The translations under genes and the position numbers were made by a program. A stretch of 46,516 nucleotides of DNA from Chara braunii (taxonomy: Eukaryota > Streptophyta > Charophyceae > Charales > Characeae): NCBI GenBank assembly GCA_003427395.1, contig BFEA01000457.1, positions 761,231-807,746 of the forward strand, read 5' to 3'. Within the stretch, counting starts at the first letter, position 1. Every line of letters begins with the position of its first letter. Below the pieces are notes generated by a model. It searched no databases. It worked only from the letters and a program-made list of their open reading frames with translations, and was not told where the DNA came from. Shown piece by piece: positions 1 through 8,675 of the stretch.

Positions 1-89
<89 letters not shown>

Positions 90-90
90 C
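1..90. repeat. (CT)n microsatellite at the window's left edge
   Basis: Nearly pure CT dinucleotides run to about position 84 and then pass through CCCTCC units. The window also ends in the same repeat, so both edges may be assembly breaks in CT tracts. Confidence 0.97.
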
Positions 91-162
91 CTCCCAACGT
101 TGAGATCGAAATGAATCTTCCGCGGAAACGCGGAAGATTCATTCTGATTTGAACATTGGGAG
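91..162. repeat. Foldback hairpin between CT and GA tracts
   Basis: Arms of 34 bases (91-124 and 129-162) are inverted copies around a GAAA loop. The innermost 14 bp (111-124 against 129-142) pair perfectly and the outer part has a few mismatches. The flanking CT tract on the left and the GA tract at 159-180 could extend the stem. It looks like a structured microsatellite or a small foldback element; no function is visible. Confidence 0.85.
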
Positions 163-181
163 AGAGAGAGAGAGAGAGAGG

Positions 182-245
182 GCGTCAGCCAGTGTCGCCC
201 GCCAAGTTTGGTGCACCAAACTCGGAGTACGACACTGGCTGATGC
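182..245. repeat. Second foldback hairpin with palindromic core
   Basis: Arms 182-197 and 230-245 pair over 16 bp with one mismatch. Between them, 205-222 is a perfect 18-bp palindrome. A GA tract lies on the left and a CT tract on the right, so those can also pair. Confidence 0.85.
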
Positions 246-256
246 TCTTTTCTCTC

Positions 257-322
<66 letters not shown>

Positions 323-382
323 TCTCTCTCTCTCTCTCACGAGAATGAATCTTTCTCTTTATCGAGGAAGATCCATTCTCGT
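246..382. repeat. (CT)n tract followed by a 15-bp hairpin
   Basis: CT dinucleotides fill about 250-338. Arms 339-353 and 368-382 then pair over 15 bp with one mismatch. The arm shares an ATGAATCTT core with the hairpin at 91-162, so these hairpins look related to one another. Confidence 0.8.
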
Positions 383-497
383 TGGGCATGTATGATTTCG
401 ACCGTTTTTTTTTGCAGAAAGTGGTATGTTTTTTTTGTCTTGTTTTTTTTTTTTTTTTTTTTTTTATGCACTACCAGTTTTCCGTGGCTCGACAATA

Positions 498-549
498 AAG
501 TCCGAGGCTCGGAAATGATCGGGCTACTTGTAGTCCGAACCTCGGACTT
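498..549. repeat. 16-bp inverted repeat
   Basis: Arms 498-513 and 534-549 pair with one mismatch around a 20-base loop. A poly-T run at about 448-465 lies just upstream. Around it, 383-820 is AT-rich and shows no gene. Confidence 0.75.
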
Positions 550-819
550 CATGGCTGGGCGAGGCACTGGTGGTTGAAGGATAGGAGGAAGGGAACAAAA
601 ATCTTCTACTTTTTCAGGTAATACATGTAGAGAAATAAAATAAAATCGATGTGTTTTGAGTCTGGTTAGGTTTTTAATATTTTAAAAATAATTCTAAATG
701 CTCAACAAATGAAAATAAATATATTGGGATGTAGAGCGAAAAAAAAAATGCACCCCTATATACTTTTTTTTGATTTTTTATTATTTATTGTCTGCGAAAA
801 ACAATTTCGCGGGTCGAGT

Positions 820-905
820 TGAACCCCGTTTTAATGCGGTTTAGCACGGAGTTGTAACGGGGTTTCAACGGGGGTTGAACCGTTCAACGGGAAACCCCTG
901 TTGAA
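820..905. repeat. GTTGAAC-type short repeats with nested inverted repeats
   Basis: GGGGTTTC (859-866) faces GAAACCCC (891-898), and GTTGAAC (874-880) faces GTTCAAC (882-888). Similar GTTGAAC/GTTCAAC words recur at 27598-27662 beyond the giant element. They may be subterminal repeats of a DNA transposon, but that is inference. Confidence 0.6.
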
Positions 906-923
906 TCCAATTTCGGACACATA

Positions 924-1036
<113 letters not shown>

Positions 1037-1198
1037 CCTCTTCTCGCCGTCTCCCCATCCCCCCTCCGTCGTCCCGCCGTCCCGCCTCCCCGCTGTCCCG
1101 CCCACCCGCCTTTCTACGCCGTCCTGCCGTCCCGCCTCCTCCACCTTCCCACTGTTCCGCCTCCGCCTTCCCGCCTCCACTGTTTCCCGTCGTCCCGC
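1037..1198. repeat. CCGCC-rich minisatellite, left part of the insertion target
   Basis: Degenerate TCCCGCC/CCGTC units form a pyrimidine-rich block. The same kind of sequence resumes at 26741, directly after the right LTR of the giant retrotransposon, so this block is the pre-insertion target split by the element. Confidence 0.85.
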
Positions 1199-1344
1199 TG
1201 TCGCGCCCCCACTGCCTTAAGGGTCTGGTTAGATGCCCTTCCCCGGACCGAGCTTAGTGGGTTGGTGGACTGGCGGGCTGTCACGCAGGATTTTGATAGG
1301 TATAGAATAAAGGTGTATTCAGAGGCAGTTTTTGTCACACTTAG

Positions 1345-1539
1345 TCATACAGCCGAGTAGTCAGGGTTATCCCTCCTGCCAGTGGCGACATGGCTTAGAG
1401 TGAGGTGTTCGGGTTTATCGCCTGCACCTGACCCCGTATAAAGTTCAGATTCAAGGTCACCGGAGTCCCTATTGTCCATGAGTCCTTCAAGCTGCCTTGA
1501 GTGTAACCTGTGTAACATAAGGAGGAAAATAACATACAT
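1345..1539 (-). CDS. Small LTR ORF Z (64 codons), function unknown
   Basis: A 64-codon frame near the inner end of the LTR. It opens with a hydrophobic stretch (MYVIFLLMLHRL) and ends NPDYSAV. The frame is also open in the other LTR at 20982-21176, with roughly a fifth of residues changed. Two LTR copies are expected to share frames by descent, so this is weak evidence for coding. It lies downstream of X and Y on the same strand. No family is recognised. Confidence 0.25.
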   Translation of the reverse strand: MYVIFLLMLHRLHSRQLEGLMDNRDSGDLESELYTGSGAGDKPEHLTLSHVATGRRDNPDYSAV

Positions 1540-1726
1540 ACATCATAGAGCAATTGACACTGACAGAACGAGAAGATCGGAAATCAGTCTCTGCAAAAGC
1601 ATGACCAGAGATACGAGACTGAGGAGTAGTACACAGTGTATGCTGGGAGCAGCCATCGGAGGGCTGCAGTCACTAATAAATCATAGTAATGTCATGATAC
1701 ATCATAGTAACTAGAAAGAGAGAACC

Positions 1727-2224
1727 TCAATCAATAATGATAAGTGGTACACCCTTGTGAGTAAGTGTTGTTGTCTGGGACTCCATATCTGGTACCCGCT
1801 GGTCCCCCTCGTCATTGAGAACCTGTATGGCTATCGACTCTCGAACCAAATAGCTGATATCAAGAGGCACTGCTTGATCAATCTTGCAGATATAAGCCAT
1901 GCATCTCGCCATCTCCTCGTCTACAACGCTCCTAAGATAAAGCTCCTCTACAAGGGTGATATTGCCCGTAACTCCAATCAATATCTCAATCCGTCCTCTC
2001 CTATTAGCGTAGACGTAAGAAACCTCGAGGAAACGATCTACGTAAAGAGGCTTCTGAAAAGCCTGCATAGCAAAGTCAACCCCGACCAAATAACTATAGT
2101 CATCTCCGAGATATGGGACTGGACCTTCCCCTCTTGGAGGACCAACAATCGCCTCGGTCCTAGGGTCGTTTGACATGTAGAAGTCAATCGCCCTCGAGCA
2201 AATACCGTGCAAGAAGATGTGCAA
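1727..2224 (-). CDS. LTR-encoded protein Y, B-like (165 aa)
   Basis: An open frame of 165 codons lies inside the LTR, in the same sense as gag-pol and 49 bases downstream of protein X. Its middle (VYANRRGRIEILIGVTG, then DEEMARCMAYICKID) lines up by eye with protein B1 at 19465-19773 (a hydrophobic strand, a G-x-V-x-G turn, a charged helix, then an I-rich segment before a D-rich turn). The other LTR keeps the same frame, broken by one TAA. No known domain is recognised. Since the LTR lies downstream of its own promoter, Y could be translated from the leader of the genomic RNA. Function is unknown and the link to B is an inference. Confidence 0.5.
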   Translation of the reverse strand: MHIFLHGICSRAIDFYMSNDPRTEAIVGPPRGEGPVPYLGDDYSYLVGVDFAMQAFQKPLYVDRFLEVSYVYANRRGRIEILIGVTGNITLVEELYLRSVVDEEMARCMAYICKIDQAVPLDISYLVRESIAIQVLNDEGDQRVPDMESQTTTLTHKGVPLIIID

Positions 2225-2273
2225 TCCTCCTCAATGTTGCTCTTTGTCGTTGTCGCTTACCGGACTCCAGCGC

Positions 2274-2783
2274 TTAAGTCTCTGCAAGCAAGACTAAGTC
2301 TCTGTGGGTGAGGTCAATGTCACTCACGCAACAAGGGTCCAAGTTAGATTCACCGGTCTCTGATCTTTGCACGCAAGTAGTGATCGGAACCCCGGATCTG
2401 GCAATCTCTCTCCTTATCCGATTGTCCTTCCGCCTCTTCCCCTTACTGCGATCCTCGCTAAGAGGTTTGGGATTGCACCCATCCAAGTCAAAGAGTACGC
2501 CCCCTGGTGTTGAAGGAACACGAGGAAACACCACATGTAACCAGTTATCCCTCCAATAGCTCTCCGTGCAGAATATGTAGTCTGCTATCCTGTCATACGT
2601 GGTGCCTTTCACTCCCTTCCCTGCCCCCTTGACTGAGTAGGTAATCACCAGCGTGTGCCNCAATGTAGGGGACTCATTAGCCCTGATAATAAAGCTCTGA
2701 TGTCCGACATATTGATAACAGAACTTCTCGACTAACTTACCCCACGCGGGGGTTGTCTCACAATGACGGGCCAGCTTGGGCAA
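2274..2783 (-). CDS. LTR-encoded protein X, A-like (169 aa)
   Basis: An open frame of 169 codons inside the LTR, on the gag-pol strand. It starts MPKLARHCET and ends VLLAET. The centre has a hydrophobic strand (LVITYSVKGAG), then YDRIADYIF, then FPRVPSTPGG followed by LFDLDGCNPKPL. That last block resembles the FPSPPVPVSF-CDGKDCGPIL block of protein A2. The copy in the other LTR (21911-22441) is about 85-90% identical and differs by a 21-bp indel that keeps the frame. A basic KGKRRKD segment follows. One codon contains an N. Function is unknown. Confidence 0.55.
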   Translation of the reverse strand: MPKLARHCETTPAWGKLVEKFCYQYVGHQSFIIRANESPTLXHTLVITYSVKGAGKGVKGTTYDRIADYIFCTESYWRDNWLHVVFPRVPSTPGGVLFDLDGCNPKPLSEDRSKGKRRKDNRIRREIARSGVPITTCVQRSETGESNLDPCCVSDIDLTHRDLVLLAET

Positions 2784-2857
2784 AATGGGGGTGCGCTCCT
2801 GTGAATATAAACATTCTCTCTCTAATGTCTGGAAACAGTAGTCAGCAACCAGCTCAA
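2784..2857. other. LTR spacer
   Basis: Short non-coding stretch between the X start and the first tandem array. Nothing recognisable. Confidence 0.5.
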
Positions 2858-3178
2858 TGTAGGGGCCCGCCTAAATAGGCTCAGATGAATCAATAACAGT
2901 CTCTAGGGGAGGANTCGCCTGAAGGGGTCTGGCTGAACTGCAGCAATCCCAAGGAACGGGCCCGCCTTAAGGGGCCTGGTTGAACTGCAACAATCTCAAG
3001 GAATGGACCCGCCTGAANAAGTCTGGTTGAACTNCAGCAATCTCAAGGAATGGGCCCGCCTGAAGAGGCCTGGCTGAACTACAACAATCTNAAGGAAAGG
3101 GCCCGCATGAAGGGGCCCGGTTGAACTGCAACAATCTCANGGAATGGGCCCCCCTGAAGGGGCCCTGGCTGAACAACA
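2858..3178. repeat. LTR tandem array 1 (about 47-bp units)
   Basis: About six to seven units carry the words GGGCCCGCCTGAAGGGGCC, CTGAACTGCAGCAATC and TCAAGGAA at a spacing of about 47 bases. The right LTR has the matching array at 22515-22795. It lies just upstream of protein X in the transcript sense. Confidence 0.88.
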
Positions 3179-3424
3179 ACTGATCAGCAAGACATCTCAT
3201 GCATATGGACCAGTCATAAGCGCTGAATGTACTGGGGCTGGACTGTGCCAAGTCGTCTGTGCAGGAATTGAACTGCAAAATGCTCCCCGTGCGGAAAAGT
3301 ATCATGTGCATGGGTTGGTGCTGATCANCAAGGAAATAAATCTATAGGAGTCGGATGGTAGACAATCTCTAGAGTCCATTCATCTGCAGAGTCCTCACTC
3401 CAAGGCAAGACCAAGCCTAGGCGC
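3179..3424. other. LTR spacer, no gene seen
   Basis: Unique-looking sequence between arrays 1 and 2, conserved at 22796-23034 in the other LTR. Short frames here are incidental. Confidence 0.5.
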
Positions 3425-4110
3425 ATGCTCAAGTGATGATGCAAAGCTTAGGCGCGCGTGGGCGCGCCCCCAAAATAGTTGTACCAAGCATGGGGCGCAA
3501 GGGCGCGTACTCAAAAGGCAACCCCAGACATGGGCGCGCACTCAAATAGCAATGCCGAGCATAGGCGCGCGTGGGCGCACACTCAAATAGCAATCCCAAG
3601 CATGGGCGCGCGTGGGCGCGCACTCAAATAGCAATGTCGAGCATAGGCGCGCATGGGTGCGCACTCAAATAGCAATCCAAGGCATGGGCGCGCGTGGGCG
3701 CGCACTCAAATAGCAATGTCGAGCATAGGCGCGCATGTGTGCGCACTCAAATAGCAATCCCATGCATAAGCGTGCGTGGGCGCGCTTTAATAGCAATGTC
3801 GAGCATAGGCGCGCGTGGGCGCGCACTCAAATAGCAATCCCAGGCATGGGCGAGCGTGGGCTCGCACTCAGATAGCCGTACTAAGCCTGGGCGCGCATGG
3901 GCGTGCACTCGAGTAACAATATCAGGCTTGGGCGCTCGTGGGCGAGCGCTTAAATAACAATATCAGGCTTGGGCGCGCATGGGCGCACACTCGAATATCA
4001 ATACCTAGCACGGGCGCGCATGGGGCACCTGAACAGCGATATCGAGCTTGGGCACACACAAAAAAAAATATCAGTATCTAGCTTGGACGCGCAAGCGCGC
4101 GCACTCAAAT
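3425..4110. repeat. LTR tandem array 2 (about 40-bp GC-rich units)
   Basis: Roughly sixteen units contain GGCGCGCGTGGGCGCGCACT, then CAAATAGCAAT, then an A/G-rich CATGGGC or CATAGGC. Two variants alternate in places, giving an apparent 80-bp higher-order period. GCGCGC blocks make the array strongly self-complementary. The matching array in the right LTR is 23035-23660. Confidence 0.88.
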
Positions 4111-4375
4111 ACCAAGTGTGCCACTCATCCTTCACTTAGGGTTGAGGGACTACAACTTGTTGCACGTGTAACCAGCCAAAGCAAGTGCTGATCTTGTCTC
4201 AAGCAGATGAGTGCACCACTCAGCCTTCACTTAGGGCTGAGGCACTACAGCTTGTTGCGTGTGTAACCAGCCAAGCAAACGCTGGCCATAAATCAATAAA
4301 CTCAGACAGGTGGGTGCACTTACTCAGCCTTCACTTAGGGCTGAGGCACTGCCGTCCGCTGCGCATGTGACCAGC
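4111..4375. repeat. LTR tandem array 3 (about 90-bp units, three copies)
   Basis: Three units share CTTCACTTAGGGCTGAGGCA followed by a GTGTAACCAGCC block. The right LTR has about seven units at 23690-24345, so this array accounts for most of the LTR length difference. Confidence 0.85.
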
Positions 4376-4599
4376 TATACATAAATAAGATAATTGAGTT
4401 GTGTGCCAAGCTCCCAGATGCTGGCGCACTGACTGCAAAATCGATGTCCTCAGACGGATATAGTATTGGCATAATGGTCAAAGTTCACGGAACAGATGCC
4501 CATGGGCATTAGGGCAACGTTCATAGCTTGGGCGCACTCTGGCGCACTATTCAGCTCTCAGATACAATGTGTGTATGTGTGCGCACAGTTAAGAAAAAC
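4376..4599. other. LTR spacer, no gene seen
   Basis: Conserved with 24346-24589 in the other LTR. It holds a short GT run and no supported coding frame. Confidence 0.5.
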
Positions 4600-5215
4600 A
4601 GTCATCAGAAACATCTTTCTCTCAGATACAGGGCGTGTGGGCTTACAGTTCAAAAGCCAGGTATAGTGCAAGCGAGCGCACAGTTCGAACACAATCCTCA
4701 AGCATAATGCGGGCAAGCGCAGAGATCAGATATAGCCCACAAGCATGGCGCGCGCGCGCAGTTAAGATATAGCCCACAGGCACGGTGCGCGCAGGCGCAC
4801 AGTTCAGGTACAACCCACAGACACGGCATGCGCTGGCGCAAAGTTCATGTACAACCCACAGGCACGGCGTGCGCGGGCACACAGTTCAGGTACAGCCCAC
4901 AGGCACGGCGTGTGCGGGCGCACAGTTCCGATACAACCTACAGGAACGGCGTGCGCGGGCGCACAGTTCCGATATAGCCCACAGGCAAGGCGTGGGCAAA
5001 TACACAGTCCAAATGTCGTTCTCAAGTATGGCACGCAGTTCATATATAGCCTTCAAGTATGGTGTGAGCGGATACACAGTCCAAATACTTTTCTCTAGTA
5101 TGGAGCGCGCGGGCGCACAATTCATACACGACCCTTATGTATGGTGTGCGCTGACACACAATTCATACATGGCCCTCATGTATAGTGTGCACTAACGCAT
5201 AGTCCAGCACCGTTG
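4600..5215. repeat. LTR tandem array 4 (about 43-bp units)
   Basis: About fourteen units carry GGCGCACAGTTCAGGTACA or ATA, then CCCACAGGCACGGCG. Frames stay open in several registers because the unit length drifts, which produces repetitive pseudo-proteins in all frames; I do not call these genes. The counterpart in the right LTR is 24590-25185. Confidence 0.88.
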
Positions 5216-5690
5216 CACATAGTCGACGAGGGAGTCTGGCAAGTGCAGGGAGCGCACGGATGGACTTAGCAGCTCACTAAGGTAGGTGGGCGCCCATCAG
5301 CCAACGAAGAAGTACGTGATTATGACACATGAGAGGTAAGCGGTCGAGAAGGAGGCAATGAGGAGCGGGAGAGAGAAAGGGGGAAGAGAAGGGAAAAAGG
5401 AAAGGGAAGGTGAGGGGCAGAGAGAGAGCAACTGCACGAGACTGGTGACTAGGTGGGTCCCCGAGGCACCTTCCCCTGCTAACCTTGCCCCTCCCTTTCC
5501 TTAACTCTGCCCTTGCTTGCCTCGGTTTTGTCCTCTCTTGCTCATAACTCCAATTCTTCTCACGCTCCCGTCAACATGTTGTCGCTCCTTAGCTCATGCA
5601 ATATCCCAAGCCGTGTGTCTCCCGTCTCTTGTTGTTCTGCCAGCATTGCTGCTTTCTCCAAGTGAGAGCCTCTCTCTCTCTAGTGACACG
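5216..5690. other. GA-rich then TC-rich R/U5-type region, no gene
   Basis: Around 5330-5430 the plus strand is GA-rich, and 5480-5690 is C/T-rich. On the minus strand this lies just downstream of the LTR TATA box, so it would be the start of the transcribed leader. Confidence 0.5.
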
Positions 5691-5697
5691 GCCTCTT

Positions 5698-5704
5698 CTT
5701 TATA
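5698..5704 (-). promoter_or_regulatory. TATA box of the 3' LTR copy (TATAAAG)
   Basis: The minus strand reads CGCTATAAAGAAGAGG. The same site is intact in the other LTR at 25668-25674. It lies about 0.9 kb from the outer LTR end, which fits a U3 promoter. Confidence 0.65.
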
Positions 5705-5757
5705 GCGGAGAGGCCACGTGATCGGGCGCTGGATGTGGCAGCCCCATGGTCGAGGCT

Positions 5758-6225
5758 GGTGCTAAAATTTGACCAGGTCAAAGTTAATTTTAGCACCAAT
5801 CCCGATCTTGGGACACGAAGGGTCAGCCTTAGGTAGCTGAACAGTCAGTCCCATGCTGAAAGTAGTGTGGGACTACGCTAATTTTAGTATGGGACTGGTG
5901 CAGGCCCAATCCCCGGTAGATGAACATTGAGTCCCACACTAAAAATAGCGTGGGACTGTGCTAATTTTAGCATGGGACTGGCGCTGGCCCAAGCCCCGAT
6001 AGATGAACAGGTTGTCTCACTCTAAAAATAGCGAGGGACTGTGCTAATTTTAGCACGGGACTGGCGCTGGCCAAGTCCCACGCTAAAAATAGCGTGGACT
6101 GTGCTAATTTTAGCACGGGACTGGTGCAGGTCAAGTCCCCTGTAAACGAACAGTCAGTCCCACGCTAAAAATAGCGTGGGACTGTGCTAATTTTAGCACG
6201 GGACTGGTGCAGGCCCGACTTTGGG
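5758..6225. repeat. U3 array of paired hairpins (about 85-bp units)
   Basis: It begins with a 12-bp inverted repeat (5758-5769 against 5786-5797). Four to five units follow, each carrying GTCCCACGCTA-AAAA-TAGCGTGGGAC (for example 6157-6182) and directly after it GTGCTAA-TT-TTAGCAC (6184-6199). The array sits upstream of the TATA box in transcript sense, where an enhancer would be. The right LTR repeats it at 25738-26300. Confidence 0.88.
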
Positions 6226-6622
6226 AAACGAACAGTCATCCCCGTCCCTAAAATAACACGTGACCCTATTTTAATCGTTTCTAGGGCCGGGTTATTTAAT
6301 TACTTGACTGTTCTGGGACTATTCCACTTCCGACCGGGTTACGCGGCCGTGTCGGTCCGGTCCCAAACAGTCACTCTTGATTATCTCACTAATTCCCTTC
6401 TTGCGGTCGCGACGGTTCAGTCCACAGGGGACGATCAGACTCCCAGAGGGCTGTANTGCCATGCCGGCCCTTTTCGTGGCTTCGGCCCAAGGGAATTTCG
6501 ACCGATGCGGTAGGGCCTAACTGACNGCGGTTGTGGACAGTTCCATGGNGCAGACTTGACGCAGTGCGGAGGTTGACCAAAACGAGTCGACTTCCGTTGC
6601 TGCGTCACATCGTCTTCCGACA

Positions 6623-6640
6623 ACCATACCAAACCCCATT
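6623..6640 (-). promoter_or_regulatory. Candidate 3' polypurine-like tract next to the 3' LTR
   Basis: The minus strand reads GAATGGGGTTTGGTATGGT immediately before the LTR start. This is G-rich but not a clean purine run. Its GGGGTTTGGTATG word recurs at 7845-7857 and 7891-7903. The position is right for the plus-strand primer; the sequence is only a partial match. Confidence 0.4.
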
Positions 6641-6668
6641 CCTGGCGTCCTCGCCAAGTTCTGTCCAC

Positions 6669-6675
6669 TATAAAA
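6669..6675 (+). promoter_or_regulatory. TATA box for an antisense transcript
   Basis: CACTATAAAAGCC is a good TATA context on the plus strand, opposite to gag-pol. It lies about 180 bases upstream of the ATG at 6848 and just inside the internal region, so it occurs once in the element. Confidence 0.5.
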
Positions 6676-6847
6676 GCCTAATAGCTCACTCATTCTGANC
6701 ATTCACACTCGAACTTGCATCGTCAAGTGTGCAGCGCTATTACGCTCTCGCTACTACCGCTGCTTTTATCATACTCAACTTACTTGCGCTTTCATCACGC
6801 TGACGCTTGTCATTGATCAGTGGTCAGCNTTCNTCATNCCGCCGAAG

Positions 6848-7303
6848 ATGTGTGGCTCGGNCACTGGACGAGGGAGAGGTGGCCGTCAGGGGAAAGCAGT
6901 TAATTGGCCAATCGACCTGACTAGTGAGAGNGAGANGTCAGAGGAGNAAGAGGAGGAGGAAAAATGGGAAGGAGTAAGGCTANTCCATCGCTCAGAGGAC
7001 CGGCGCNAGCGCACGCCGTCGTCAGGGAAGATGATATNCTACACGTATAAGTACGAGCAGCGCTACGACACTCCGCCTCCACACTTCGAGACGCCCTCTT
7101 GATCATACCCTTCGCCATATCGTCCTTCTTCCTCTGCTCAACCACATCCTCACCAGCTCACCGTCCTGCCACAGCCGCCTCGCCNTGCGCCACCGCNGTT
7201 GCCACGTGTACCAGATCCGCCCGTCGTCCACCAGGCTGCGCCGCCCGACCATCGCTTGTGCGTCATACTTGCGNTGTTCTTCATATGTCAACTTGAGCTA
7301 TGA
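6848..7303 (+). pseudogene. Antisense ORF of the giant element (about 151 codons)
   Basis: An ATG at 6848 opens a frame running antisense to gag-pol. It begins with a glycine/arginine segment, passes an acidic run (SEE-EEEEKWEG), then YTYKYEQRYDTPPP, and turns proline-rich (HPHQLTVLPQPPR) before TGA at 7301-7303. A TGA at 7100-7102 interrupts it in the same frame and is most easily a CGA that decayed. Several codons contain N. A TATA box lies upstream. Antisense ORFs near the 3' end are known from Grande and other Tat-lineage elements, so the arrangement has precedent. Homology to those proteins is not established here. The product is unknown and low in complexity. Confidence 0.45.
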
Positions 7304-8675
7304 GGCCTTGTATGCTATCTAATATATAGAGGTATCATATAAAATATATCCCCAGTCATNAGGGTGCTCGCCCGCTAGGGCTTGAGTGCTCACTCAATAA
7401 GGCATGGACCACTGGTCCCAGCCACCATTAAAAATCAAGGAGGGATTAGTCTTATCACACTTACGTGTTGCAGCCACCGCACGCAAATATCATGACTGCT
7501 CATGCAGTCCAATCATACTATCAATCACGTTCCCTTGCATCACTGAATCAACCTCAACCTCAAGTCAAACCCTTCATCAGGTTTGGCCTCATGCATCATC
7601 ATGATCGATCCTGATCTTAAGCCTAACCCTATCGTTAGGTCTGGTNTNGCNGTCCAAGTNTCAGTCCCGGCCTGCACATCTCATCATCATCGGATCAGTC
7701 CATCTCATCCATACTGCCCATTAGTACAANATAATCCTCATCATTATCTCATTTACAGTCCAGCCACGGGTGGATATGGGACTAATCACCGAACTCGGGA
7801 TCATCTGAGTCATGTTGACCAAACGCCGCCTCATAAGNGGGAAACATACCAAACCCCTTTCTGCTGGCTCTGTGCCATTCACTGTCGGGTCATACCAAAC
7901 CCCGTTGTGATCGTCTGTATGTAGAGTACCTGCAAAACAGAGATCATGTCGTGCGTAAAAAAAAAGCCGAGAAAAGGGTCTCTCCTAAAGATCCTTGCCA
8001 ACAACCCTTCCTGACTCACTCTCAGAGTCTTACCTTTCGGCCTTCCGATAGTGCCCCCGCTCGCCCTGGTGGGCTCCTCTGCTGACCCAGCCCGACAAGC
8101 AGAGCAAAGTCAGTCCTGATTCCCAGTCATGGCGGTCCGACCACCCTCTGCGCCCTTACACAAAACAGCTCACGGGGAGCCGCACACCCGTTCATGAATC
8201 CCTCACTCCGATGAGTGTAGACCCATGGCCCGGAAACTCTTTAGTCGATATTACACGCTCCGCCTACTCGGTCGACTTCTTAACTAACGTCTGGCTCTTG
8301 CTACTGTGCGGGGAGCCAGCCAACACCCAACCAGACCCGGCTAGTAAGTCAGAGCGAGTCCACAATTAAGCTTTGCAACAGTGGGCTAGAAGGCCATAAT
8401 GACCCTGTTGCGAGCTGGGCAGTGGATACCAGGCTTGGCTCGATGCCAAGGGAATGCCCCTGGAGACACGGCGCCCGAGAGACACCCCGATCAGAGACAC
8501 CCCATTCAGGAGTCTACCACCTTGATCAGCAACTGTCGGATTTAGACTGGGAGAGGCTCAGGATACCTCCTTCCTTTCCAGCAGGCGGACCAAGTCACCA
8601 CGAGGTGACCCAAGGAACGGGTAACCACCGGATAGAAGGTTAACAACATTGGTATTTTTCATCACCACTTCAGGA
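7304..8675. other. 3' internal region, no gene recognised
   Basis: AT-rich to about 7400, then mixed sequence. Two further copies of the GGGGTTTGGTATG word lie on the minus strand (7845-7857 and 7891-7903). Short plus-strand frames around 7404-7924 and 8422-8643 have no domain, no repeat and no partner elsewhere, so I do not call them. Confidence 0.5.

Larger units (their letters stand above)
1199..6622 (-). repeat. 3' LTR of the giant element (5,424 bp)
   Basis: It matches 20836-26740 over essentially its whole length, in the same order: three same-sense ORFs, four tandem arrays, a GA-rich stretch, a TATA box, and a hairpin array in U3. It is about 480 bp shorter than the right LTR, mainly because the array near 4.1-4.4 kb has fewer units. 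It ends TG/CA on both sides. Confidence 0.93.

Noticed and set aside
4643-5195. Long repetitive open frames on both strands in LTR array 4
   Set aside because: Repeat units keep several frames open at once on both strands; the same happens at 24460-25192. They follow repeat structure, not protein constraint.
2861-5215. CRISPR-like repeat arrays
   Set aside because: Units are directly adjacent, degenerate and without unique spacers, and lie in a eukaryotic retrotransposon.
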